Positions 8,041-21,107 of a DNA stretch of 52,020 nucleotides are shown here, piece by piece. The position numbers and the translations under genes were made by a program. The number at the start of each line of letters is the position of its first letter. Position 1 is the first letter of the stretch. The stretch comes from Candidatus Tanganyikabacteria bacterium (GTDB lineage: Bacteria; Cyanobacteriota; Sericytochromatia; S15B-MN24; VGJW01). The notes under the pieces were generated by a model. The model was not told the DNA's origin and ran no database searches. It saw only the letters and a program-made list of their open reading frames with translations. The stretch is taken from contig VGJY01000008.1 in the NCBI GenBank assembly GCA_016867235.1, forward strand, positions 1-52,020, given 5' to 3'.

Positions 8041-9159
8041 TTAGTTGATCGTGATGGTCCTGGTGGCCACCACCGAGCCGCCGCCCGCTTGCACGATGGC
8101 GGTTCCCGATCCCGAGGCCAGGAACTCCCCGGGGTTGGTGGTCTGGATGATGGTGAAGCCGTTGGAGCCGGACGGCTGGCCGCCGGTGCCGTCGCAGACC
8201 GGGTTGCACGTGCTCCCGATGCGCATGATGTTGGCTTCGGAGGCCGTGAGGTTGAAGGACCCGCTGCCCGCCGAGGATCCGGTGGCGGTCAGCGAGAACG
8301 TGCTGCCGCGAGTGGTCGTCGTGGTGCCCAGGATCGACACGCTGGAGATCACGGTGAAGGCCGCCGTGCTCGTGACGGTCCTGGTGATGCCCGCCATCGT
8401 CCAGGAGTAGCTGATCGACGCGTCCTGGGCGCCGGCCGGCACCTGGAAGCTGAGCAACCGGCTGGAGCTGATGTTGGCGCTGGCGGTCACGTTGCCGAGT
8501 TTGGCCGTCTTGGTTAGCGTCCCCGCGGGCAAGCCGCCCAGGACCCCGTCCTGGAAGTTGTCGCCGGTGAGCGAAACGGTCGTGAAGCCGGCGAAGCCCC
8601 GGATGGGGCTGAACGAATAGAGTTTCGGCTCGCCGGGCAGGCCGAGGATCAGCCGCAAGGCGTTGGTCGTGTTGCCCTGGACCGACGAGGTCGCGCTGCC
8701 GGTCGCCAGGAGCGTGCCGAGGCCGTTCTTGGCGACGGCGTCGAAGCGCACGGAGCCGGAGGGCACCTCCGCGAGGGCAAGTGTGGAGGAGGTCGCGGGC
8801 GGCTGCGGCTTTTCGAGCGTGCCCTGGATGGGGATGTTGTTGGCGTCCTTGAGGACCGATCCGCTGGCGTCGTACGCCTTGATCTCGATGATCGTCGTGT
8901 CGGGATGGATGTAGGCGAGCTGGCGATCTGCGACGGGCCAGTTGACGGTGAAGACGACCGAGCCCCAGTCTTGCGGATCGCGGGCCGGCCGATTCGCCGC
9001 CGCGCCGGGCGCCGGGAGGTCCGAGGTGGGCCCGGCCGCGCCCAGGGCGGGGGTCATCCCCTGAGGCGACGTCCGCGGCGAGGCGCACGCCACCGCCAGC
9101 AGGACGCCGGCGGCGAGGGCGCCCAGGGTGAAGTGTCTTGCGAAGATCAGGTTGCGCAT
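8041..9159 (-). CDS. TIG/Ig-like lipoprotein, paralogue of the peroxidase N-terminus
   Basis: 372 residues, lipoprotein signal ending LAVAC (Cys25). Residues about 66-170 hold the same beta domain as the peroxidase fusion (VVFTVNWPVADRQLAYIHP here, ITISVRWPARTAQAIPQ there). An IPT/TIG-like domain follows (YSFSPIRGFAGFTTVSLTGDNF), then a Ser/Thr/Gly-rich beta region ending in a strand VVATRTITIN with a CNPVC cysteine pair. No enzyme domain is present. The ATG lies five bases after the stop of the upstream Ig lipoprotein, with GGAG within that stop region. Likely an exported scaffold or adhesion protein. Confidence 0.78.
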   Translation of the reverse strand: MRNLIFARHFTLGALAAGVLLAVACASPRTSPQGMTPALGAAGPTSDLPAPGAAANRPARDPQDWGSVVFTVNWPVADRQLAYIHPDTTIIEIKAYDASGSVLKDANNIPIQGTLEKPQPPATSSTLALAEVPSGSVRFDAVAKNGLGTLLATGSATSSVQGNTTNALRLILGLPGEPKLYSFSPIRGFAGFTTVSLTGDNFQDGVLGGLPAGTLTKTAKLGNVTASANISSSRLLSFQVPAGAQDASISYSWTMAGITRTVTSTAAFTVISSVSILGTTTTTRGSTFSLTATGSSAGSGSFNLTASEANIMRIGSTCNPVCDGTGGQPSGSNGFTIIQTTNPGEFLASGSGTAIVQAGGGSVVATRTITIN

Positions 9160-9164
9160 GGCTG

Positions 9165-9833
9165 CTACTCCACCCCCACGTTCACCTGGCCGGTGCTCTT
9201 GACCGTGACGGTCACCGAAGCGCTGGCCTTCCCGTCGTCGGACGTCGCGGTGATCTTGGCCGTCCCGATCTTGGCGACCGCTTTGACCAGGCCCTTGCTG
9301 GTGCCCGTGACCGCGCTGACGGTGGCGACCAGGGTGTCGGTGCTCGTCCACTTCGGGGTCTTGCTGTCGATCGCGCCGTTGTTGAGCTGCACGTCAGCCT
9401 GGACCTCCACTTGCGTGGGCTGGTTGGCCAGTGGCGTCGCACCGGCCGGCGCGGGCAGGTTGAGCGTCAACGCGGGGCCGCTGTTGGGCGTGATCGACAC
9501 CGTTTGCGCCACGGCCGGCGGCGCCGTCGGCGTCGGAGTGGGAGTCGGCGACGGCGTGGCGGTGGGCGTGGGTGTCGCGGCCGGCGAGGTGGTCTGCCCC
9601 GGCGCCGGGGTGGTCCCGCCAATGGTTCCCGACGTGCCTTGCAGGGGATCGATGGTGGGGGTCGGGCTGGCCTTGCCGGCTCCCCCGGCGCCCGGCGACG
9701 CCTGCGCGCCGATCCGGCCACCGGTGCCCGGGGTCTGCTCGCAGGCGGCCAGCGCCAGGCCGAAGGCCAGGAGGGATAGCGTGAACGTGGGGAAGAGGCG
9801 GGCCAGCGGGCCCCGCCTACCGGTAGGCGTCAT
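9165..9833 (-). CDS. Small lipoprotein with Big_2-like Ig domain (second paralogue)
   Basis: 222 residues, signal with basic n-region and lipobox ALAAC (Cys31). A long TPTPT-type linker spans residues about 55-108. The Ig-like domain at about 110-222 contains KWTSTDTLVATVSAVTGTSK and ITATSDDGKASASVTVTV, closely matching the protein at 7412-7999. Both copies sit immediately upstream of a TIG-type lipoprotein, so the pair of genes seems to have been duplicated. It is part of the six-gene operon. Confidence 0.8.
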   Translation of the reverse strand: MTPTGRRGPLARLFPTFTLSLLAFGLALAACEQTPGTGGRIGAQASPGAGGAGKASPTPTIDPLQGTSGTIGGTTPAPGQTTSPAATPTPTATPSPTPTPTPTAPPAVAQTVSITPNSGPALTLNLPAPAGATPLANQPTQVEVQADVQLNNGAIDSKTPKWTSTDTLVATVSAVTGTSKGLVKAVAKIGTAKITATSDDGKASASVTVTVKSTGQVNVGVE

Positions 9834-9871
9834 CTGGGTTTCCTCCCTGCCATTGCCGAGGTTGCTGCGAA

Positions 9872-12364
9872 CTAGCTGATGGTTGCCTGGAAGACGCGGT
9901 CAGAGCCGTTGCCGCCGAACATGTAGTAGAACCGGCCGATCGGCACGTCGGTGTGGCCGCAGTTGGACGTGGGGCCGCTGCCCCAGGACACGAAACCTTT
10001 GAGGTAGGTGTCGAGGATGACGGGCGACCGCGAGCACCGCGTGTCGCACCAGGTGTCGAACGTGTAGTAGTAGTTGCCGACACGCTGGGGGTCGTTGGAC
10101 AGCATCGAGCCCATCGTCTGCGTACGGCCCGTGGAGTCGCGCCAGCCAACCGAGGTATCGGGAGTGCCGTCGTCGTTGAGCTGGATGTACTGGGCGCGGG
10201 CGTTGCCGTCCGTGCCGCCGATGGCGTAGAGCGTGTTGCCCACGACGATGGGCCAAGCGTCTTCCCCGAAGAAGCTGATCAGGCTGGGGCCGGTCTTCCA
10301 CGGGCCGATGTTGTCGTCTTCGGTGACGTCGGCGTAGATCATGCCGAAGCCGCTGTTGGCGCAACCGCCGCAGCTCACGCCCGCGCCCAGCACGTACACC
10401 TTCTTGGAGCGGCCGCCCCGGCCGTCGGCCTGCGGGATGCCCGTCCACCCGTAGGAGACCATGGTGTGGTCCTTGCCGATCCAGCCCGGCGGCAGGTAGT
10501 TGGCCGGGTTGTCGCCCCAGCCCACGAAGTCGCCCGTGATGGGATCGAGCTTGGCAAACATGACCTGGTTGCCGCCATTGCTCACCATGATCCAGCGCTT
10601 GGCGCCCACCAGGGCGGTCATGCGCGGGTTGTCGTCGATGCGCATGGTGAACGGCGCGCTGACTTCCTGGCGCCAGTCGCTCTTGAGCGAGCCGTCGTTG
10701 TTGACTCCGACGCTCCAGACGCGGTTGTCGTACCCGTTGCCGCCGTGCACGATGATGCGCTCGCCGGCCAGCCAGGCCTGGGTGCCCGGGCCGTTGGGGC
10801 CGCGCGTGCTATCGATGTTGGAGAAGCCGCCGCCGGGGACAATTTCCCCCGCCAGCACGGTCCAGGTGCCGCTGATGGCCAGGCCGCTGTTGGTCAGGAC
10901 CTGGACGGAGACGGCACCGGGGTTGGTCTCGTAGTTGCTCGCCGCCTTCAGGTTCACGTTCCACGGCACTTCCACGCGTATCAGGTTGTCGGTCCAGGCC
11001 AGGACGTTGGCATCCTTGCCGGCCACCATGACCTGCCCCAGGCCGCGCCGGCCGAAGCCGTCGCCCTTGATGCGCAGTTCGCTCTTGACCGTGCCGCGAT
11101 CCGGGAAGAAGGAGCTGATGAGCGGCGCCTTGCCGACCTGCAATGCGTAGCCGTTGGAGGTGTTGGCGCCCACGGTGACGCGCACCGGGCCGGTGATGGC
11201 TCCGGCCGGCACCGCGACGCGCAGCGAAGTGGGCGTCGCCTCGACGGGCGTGACCGCGGAGGCCCCGGTGAAAGCAACCGAGTTTGCCGCGGCGTTGGCA
11301 TCGAAGCCGTTGCCCGTCACCGTCACGAACTGGCCGATGACCGCGGGATTGGGGTTGACCAGCGTGATGCCCAGGCCGGAGCCGCCACCCTGGATGGTGA
11401 ATGCGAAGCCGGTCGAGGTGCCGCCGCGGTTGGTCGCGACCGTGACCGTGGTGGCGCCCGCCGGCACACCGGCCGGCACGGTGACGATGAGCCTCCTGGG
11501 CGAGGCCATCAGGATGGTTGCCGCGACGCCGCCAATGCTGACCACCAGGTCGGAAAGCGTCACGGGATGAAAGCCCGACCCGTCGATCGTCACCGGGTCG
11601 AACACGCCGCCCGCCGTCGGGTTGACGCTCGTGATGGACGGCTTGATCGCCGTGGAAGATGCCACGGGATCGAAGTCGTTGGTCAGGTAGGCCAGGATGT
11701 CGTTGTTGAACTTGATGACTTCGGAGTCGGGATGGTTGCTCAGCGCCGGGTTGGTGTTTAGCTGCGCCGGCGCGACCGCGGCGTTGACCTTGCCCATGAC
11801 GTTGCCCGGCGGGACGTTGGTGGGATCGAGCCCCGAGGTGAGGGCGACCGCCGTGGTCATCGCGTTGATCACCACGCTGGTCGTGGCTGCGCTCGTGATG
11901 GAGAGCCAGTCGGTGCCGCTGCGCTTGATGATCGTGCGCATGCGCGGGGCATTGCGGCCCGGGAGCTGGCCGGCCAGGCCCTTGGAGGCCTCGAGGATGT
12001 AGGTGTTGCCATCCGGGATCGAGAAGCCGACCGGGTTGAGGGCGAAGACGCCGTTGTTGTCGGTGAGGCCCGTGCCCAGCGTCGAGCCTGACACCGGGTC
12101 GATCATCGAGATCGTCGACTGGCCCACTATCTGGGCCTCGGTCGCCTGGACCGCCCGCGTGCCCGCCGGGAACTGGACCACGCCGTGGATGGTGAGGTCC
12201 TTGCGGAGATCGGCCTCGATCGCGGCCACGCCGGCCGGTCGCTCGACCAGCGGTTGCCGGTAGAGCTCGCCGCCAAGCGGGCTGGTACCCAGCGCGCAGC
12301 CCGCCATGGCCGTCACGAGGGCCGTGATGAGGGCCTTGCGGACGCCGGTGCCAAACGAAGCCAT
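9872..12364 (-). CDS. Large lipoprotein with three IPT/TIG domains and a C-terminal propeller-like region
   Basis: 830 residues from ATG 12364, chosen over ATG 12370 because GGAGGA then sits six bases upstream. The lipobox is MAGC (Cys23). Residues about 35-230 share a domain with the next upstream protein (SMIDP, YILEASKGL, RMRTIIKRSG). Three IPT/TIG domains follow at about 238-322, 327-405 and 407-495, each with the PxxGxxGxxVTIxGxGF pattern. Residues about 500-830 are Trp/Gly-rich with recurring blocks such as IIVHGGNGYDNRVWSV and GNTLYAIGGTDGNARAQYIQL, suggesting a kelch-like beta-propeller. Probably a surface binding protein; ligand unknown. Confidence 0.82.
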   Translation of the reverse strand: MASFGTGVRKALITALVTAMAGCALGTSPLGGELYRQPLVERPAGVAAIEADLRKDLTIHGVVQFPAGTRAVQATEAQIVGQSTISMIDPVSGSTLGTGLTDNNGVFALNPVGFSIPDGNTYILEASKGLAGQLPGRNAPRMRTIIKRSGTDWLSITSAATTSVVINAMTTAVALTSGLDPTNVPPGNVMGKVNAAVAPAQLNTNPALSNHPDSEVIKFNNDILAYLTNDFDPVASSTAIKPSITSVNPTAGGVFDPVTIDGSGFHPVTLSDLVVSIGGVAATILMASPRRLIVTVPAGVPAGATTVTVATNRGGTSTGFAFTIQGGGSGLGITLVNPNPAVIGQFVTVTGNGFDANAAANSVAFTGASAVTPVEATPTSLRVAVPAGAITGPVRVTVGANTSNGYALQVGKAPLISSFFPDRGTVKSELRIKGDGFGRRGLGQVMVAGKDANVLAWTDNLIRVEVPWNVNLKAASNYETNPGAVSVQVLTNSGLAISGTWTVLAGEIVPGGGFSNIDSTRGPNGPGTQAWLAGERIIVHGGNGYDNRVWSVGVNNDGSLKSDWRQEVSAPFTMRIDDNPRMTALVGAKRWIMVSNGGNQVMFAKLDPITGDFVGWGDNPANYLPPGWIGKDHTMVSYGWTGIPQADGRGGRSKKVYVLGAGVSCGGCANSGFGMIYADVTEDDNIGPWKTGPSLISFFGEDAWPIVVGNTLYAIGGTDGNARAQYIQLNDDGTPDTSVGWRDSTGRTQTMGSMLSNDPQRVGNYYYTFDTWCDTRCSRSPVILDTYLKGFVSWGSGPTSNCGHTDVPIGRFYYMFGGNGSDRVFQATIS

Positions 12365-12381
12365 GCCCATTCCTCCGCTCC

Positions 12382-13422
12382 TTACTGGTTGTCCGGGTTG
12401 AACGTGCCGCCGATCCGCGGCAGCACGGTGTAGGTAAAGGGATTGCTCGAGCCGTTGGCGCCCGTCACGACCAGGTTGCCCGTCGTCGCGTCGTTGGGAA
12501 GCTGCACGGTGACCGTATTTTCGGTGTTGGGCCGCCGCGGATCGTTGACGATCGTGCAGGTCTTGGTGCCGACCTTGACCGCCGAGATGCCGCCGAGGTT
12601 CTTCCCGACGATGAGAATGGGCGCGCCCGCCACGCCGACCTCGGGCACCACCGTGGCCACGACGGGCGCGGTGGGTAGCGTCGCGAACCACGCTCCGTCC
12701 TTCTCCTGCACGGCGTGCATCCCGTCGATGCCGGCGTCCATCGCTGCGCGGACCAGGTCCACGACGACGTTGAACGTGGCCTGGGACAGCGGGGCGGCCA
12801 CGGTGTCGTAGGGCGCGCCGAAGGCCGTGATGACGCCGATCATTCGCTGGGGATCCTCGCTGCCGTCAGGCTGCATCAGGAGCCCGCGCTCCTTGCGGGC
12901 CGTGGCGTTGAGCACGGCGACCGCGGTCGTGCTCGGCGAGATCTTGATCTCGGCCCCGGTCGCCGAGGTCCACACGCCCGAGAATTTGATGAACGTCCGC
13001 AACCGGATGGCGTCGGCCCCGTTGCGGCCGCCATCCAGTCCCTTGATGGCTTCGAGGATGTACACGCGCCCGCCGGTGGGCACGAACCCGCCGGAGAAAG
13101 CCATCGTGAAGCCGCACCCAACCGTGGAAAGCGAGGTGCTGATGGTGGGCTGGTTGGCGACGTTGGGGTCGATCATCGACACGGTCATGCCCTGGCAGAT
13201 CTCGTCCACCTTGACCGCGACCCTGTAGTGGCCCTGCAGGTCGATGTGGCCGCGCAGCGTGTAATCCGGGCCGGACGGGGGCGCCGAACCCTGGGGCCAC
13301 GCCAGGGGCCCTGCGCAACCGGCGACGAGGACCGCCACGATGGCACAGATCCGGAGAAGAAGGCGTGGAGAATCCAATCGCCGAATTCTGGATAGCACTG
13401 GCGGCCCCCCGGAAAAGATCAA
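12382..13422 (-). CDS. Lipoprotein with SMIDP/YILEA domain and one IPT/TIG domain; first gene of operon
   Basis: 346 residues from a TTG start at 13422; GTG at 13398 is the alternative and would still leave a full signal (RRLDSPRLLLRICAIVAVLVAGC). Lipobox LVAGC, Cys36. Residues about 55-175 match the 830-residue protein downstream (SMIDP, YILEAIKGL, RLRTFIKFSG, then a TTAV segment). A TIG domain at about 250-340 ends the chain (TVVPEVGVAGAPILIVGKNLGG). Seventeen bases separate it from the next gene. It heads a minus-strand operon of six lipoproteins. A TATAAA (13451-13446) is a possible -10. Confidence 0.78.
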   Translation of the reverse strand: MIFSGGPPVLSRIRRLDSPRLLLRICAIVAVLVAGCAGPLAWPQGSAPPSGPDYTLRGHIDLQGHYRVAVKVDEICQGMTVSMIDPNVANQPTISTSLSTVGCGFTMAFSGGFVPTGGRVYILEAIKGLDGGRNGADAIRLRTFIKFSGVWTSATGAEIKISPSTTAVAVLNATARKERGLLMQPDGSEDPQRMIGVITAFGAPYDTVAAPLSQATFNVVVDLVRAAMDAGIDGMHAVQEKDGAWFATLPTAPVVATVVPEVGVAGAPILIVGKNLGGISAVKVGTKTCTIVNDPRRPNTENTVTVQLPNDATTGNLVVTGANGSSNPFTYTVLPRIGGTFNPDNQ

Positions 13423-13445
13423 CTGACCCCACTTCCTGCCTACCC

Positions 13446-13451
13446 TTTATA
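13446..13451 (-). promoter_or_regulatory. Candidate -10 of the lipoprotein operon
   Basis: TATAAA on the minus strand lies 23 bases before the TTG start, inside the only AT-rich patch of the 192-base divergent region. No convincing -35 was found at 16-19 bases, so this is tentative. Confidence 0.3.
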
Positions 13452-13567
13452 AATTAGTCTCAAACCCGATACGGAACCGGTATTCCCACATCAGGGTCGC
13501 GGGGCGACTATGGCGCCGAACGATCGGGAACCGACCCGCGCGCCCTTTCGTCTATCGGTTGCCTTTC

Positions 13568-13576
13568 TGCTAGAAT
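13568..13576 (+). promoter_or_regulatory. Extended -10 (TGCTAGAAT) for the LTD lipoprotein
   Basis: TGCTAGAAT fits the extended -10 consensus TGnTATAAT and lies 38 bases before the ATG at 13615, leaving room for a short leader with AAGGAG. No -35 match is needed for this class and none is seen. Confidence 0.45.
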
Positions 13577-13614
13577 GGCTGCTCGATTTTTTCACGACAA
13601 CGGAAGGAGTATCG

Positions 13615-14379
13615 ATGCGCCAGAACAACCGCCTGTCCTGGTCCCTTGCCCTCGCCATCGGCATCCCGGTCCTGGCATTGACCGGTTGCCCTGGCCTCGT
13701 CGGGGGAACGGGCCCCAGTCCCACCCCGGGGGCGACGACCGCCGCCACCACGGCCCCGACGACCGCGCCGACGACCGCCGCCACCACGGCCCCGACGACC
13801 GCCCCGGCGACGCGGAAGACCGGATTGCTGGTCAAGGTCGACATCCCCTCGACGGGCGATCGCACGATCTCGATCAAGAACAACGGCACGGCCGCCGAGG
13901 ACCTCTCGAAGTGGGCGCTTTGCTACGAGTACAAGGACTCGACCGGCATCAAGATGGTCCACGCCCGCCTCGCCTCCGGGTCGGCGGACGCGACCTTCTC
14001 GCTCGCCGCGGGTGCGGAGATCGCCGTCTCCGAGTCGACGGTCAGCACCGGCGTCCACGTCAAGCTCGACCAGGCCGGCCTGGGCAGCTCGACGGGCGTC
14101 AACAAGCTGGGCATCCAGGCCGGGCATGGCGCGGTGGCGCTCTTCAAGGGCGTCTCGGCTTCGACCGACCTGACCAGCGCCAACCTCCTGGACTACGTCC
14201 AGTACGGCAACCTGACGCAGTCGGCCAATTCGTCCAACTACGTCCACGCCCAGCTGGCGGTCGACGCCAAGGTCTGGGAGTCCCTCACCGCGACCGCCTC
14301 GGCCCCGGCTGTTGCCGGCAAGGCGATCAAGGTCATCACGGTCGGGGCCAGCGGCTCGGCCAACTGGACGGTCCAGTAA
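13615..14379 (+). CDS. Lipoprotein with lamin-tail (LTD)-like domain
   Basis: 254 residues from ATG 13615 with AAGGAG seven bases upstream. Lipobox ALTGC (Cys23 region). A linker of TTA/PTTA repeats occupies about residues 40-65. The C-terminal part reads like a lamin-tail domain: ISIKNNGTAAEDLSKWALCYEY, a glycine-rich turn before EIAVSES, and LLDYVQYGN. LTD modules are found in secreted nucleases and adhesins, usually as binding modules; no nuclease residues are present. A GC hairpin followed by TTTCTT ends the gene. It is monocistronic. Confidence 0.75.
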   Translation: MRQNNRLSWSLALAIGIPVLALTGCPGLVGGTGPSPTPGATTAATTAPTTAPTTAATTAPTTAPATRKTGLLVKVDIPSTGDRTISIKNNGTAAEDLSKWALCYEYKDSTGIKMVHARLASGSADATFSLAAGAEIAVSESTVSTGVHVKLDQAGLGSSTGVNKLGIQAGHGAVALFKGVSASTDLTSANLLDYVQYGNLTQSANSSNYVHAQLAVDAKVWESLTATASAPAVAGKAIKVITVGASGSANWTVQ

Positions 14380-14392
14380 CCCTCGCCTCGAG

Positions 14393-14424
14393 AGCCCGGC
14401 GCCGCAAGGGGCCGGGCTTTCTTG
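14393..14424 (+). terminator. Rho-independent terminator after the LTD lipoprotein
   Basis: Perfect eight-base stem AGCCCGGC / GCCGGGCT (14393-14400 and 14411-14418) with a ten-base loop, then TTTCTT, 13 bases after the stop codon. Confidence 0.8.
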
Positions 14425-14443
14425 TAGTCTTGTTAACCGCTCC

Positions 14444-14473
14444 TTGACCCGGCCCGGCCGGGGGGTGTAGGAT
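14444..14473 (+). promoter_or_regulatory. Sigma70-type promoter for rpoC
   Basis: TTGACC (14444-14449), 18-base spacer, TAGGAT (14468-14473), just downstream of the preceding terminator. It gives rpoC a leader of about 50 bases and argues for transcription independent of any rpoB gene. Confidence 0.65.
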
Positions 14474-14533
14474 GCTCCTTCCGGATCCAGCCCGGAGGTA
14501 TGTCGTTTTTGAGAAAGGCGAGATAGGCAGCGG

Positions 14534-20125
<5,592 letters not shown>

Positions 20126-20137
20126 CCGACCTGATCC

Positions 20138-20174
20138 CCCAGGCGCCCTGCCCCTTGCGGGCGGGGCGCCTGGG
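20138..20174. terminator. Strong bidirectional hairpin between rpoC and the response regulator
   Basis: A 37-base element folds into a 16-pair stem (outer arms CCCAGGCGCC / GGCGCCTGGG) closed by the loop CTTGC. It sits 12 bases after the rpoC stop and between convergent genes, but has no T-tract on either side. Confidence 0.7.
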
Positions 20175-20197
20175 CATTCCAGGGGATCGTCCCGGGA

Positions 20198-20920
20198 TCA
20201 GGCCGGGAGCGGCTCGTGCTGGCCGCTGGGTTCCTGTCGCCGCAGGTAGTAGCCCATGCCGGCGCGCGTGAGGATCCGGGCGGGCCTGGCAGGATCTATC
20301 TCCAGCTTGCGTCGCAGGTGGCGGATCTTGTCGCGCACTATTTCGGGATCGCCGCAGCGCGGCAAGTGGCCGAAGACCTCGACCAGGGCGGTCTCGGTCG
20401 CGACGGGGCGGCCGTCGTTGTCGGCCAGGAAGGCCAGGAGCCGGCATTCCTGGTCGGTGAGGTCGACCCGTCGATCCGGCAGGATCACGGTGCGCGAGCG
20501 GCGATCGAGCAGCAGATCCCCGTACCTGAGGCGGGCGTCGCGGCAGGCGCGATACAGGCGCGTGTGGGCTTTGACCTTGAACTCGAGTTCCAGGAGGTCG
20601 GGCGGATTCGCGATGATGTCCAGGGCGCCGGCGTCGAGGACCGCGCAGCGATCCGCCACCGTGGAGAATTCCGAGGCGGCCAGGAGCGGCAGGCGATTGA
20701 AGACCGGATCGGCCGCTATCTCGCGGCATACCTCGAGTCCCCGGCCGTTCCAGCCGTCGATGTCCAGGATGATCTCGTCGGGCAGCCAGCCGCTGAGGCT
20801 CCGGAGTGCGCCCGGAGATCTCGCGAGCCGCACCTCGCACCCCCTCCGACCCAGGGAGTGCTGCAAGAACTTGCCCAGACCTTCATTGTCTTCGATGACC
20901 AGGATGCGATCGTGCCACAT
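20198..20920 (-). CDS. OmpR/PhoB-type response regulator with atypical receiver
   Basis: 240 residues from ATG 20920 (GGAGG eight bases upstream; a longer frame to 20971 lacks this). Residues 1-120 are a receiver domain: acidic pair E10/D11 and phosphoacceptor D53 (IILDIDGWNG). The conserved switch Lys is replaced by Asn105 (IIANPPD), and the usual Thr/Ser at the end of strand 4 reads LLAASEF. Residues about 140-230 are a winged-helix DNA-binding domain (VDLTDQECRLLAFLADNDG, VRDKIRHLRRKLE, ILTRAGMGYYLR). No histidine kinase gene is near, so it is an orphan and may signal without normal phosphorylation. Confidence 0.88.
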   Translation of the reverse strand: MWHDRILVIEDNEGLGKFLQHSLGRRGCEVRLARSPGALRSLSGWLPDEIILDIDGWNGRGLEVCREIAADPVFNRLPLLAASEFSTVADRCAVLDAGALDIIANPPDLLELEFKVKAHTRLYRACRDARLRYGDLLLDRRSRTVILPDRRVDLTDQECRLLAFLADNDGRPVATETALVEVFGHLPRCGDPEIVRDKIRHLRRKLEIDPARPARILTRAGMGYYLRRQEPSGQHEPLPA

Positions 20921-21056
20921 TGGGGTGCCTCCGTGCAGGAACAGGCGCCGGCCACGCCATGTGTGAGCCATGCGTGTGTCCAGTGAGGAATCGGGAAGGA
21001 CTTCACTGTGCCATCCGTGGGGGAGAGCTGGCTATCTCCCGGCGCGCAAATCTTCG

Positions 21057-21079
21057 TAAAACCTCAGTTAAACCCTCAG
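21057..21079 (-). promoter_or_regulatory. Tandem direct repeat upstream of the response regulator
   Basis: On the minus strand CTGAGGGTTTAA is followed directly by CTGAGGTTTTA, a direct repeat with a 12-base step. It lies about 140 bases upstream of the OmpR-type regulator start. Direct repeats with a 10-12 base step are typical OmpR-family sites, so autoregulation is possible. The rest of the 20921-21107 gap shows nothing clear. Confidence 0.35.
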
Positions 21080-21107
21080 GCAGCTTACGTCGGTATGTCA
21101 AATCCGC

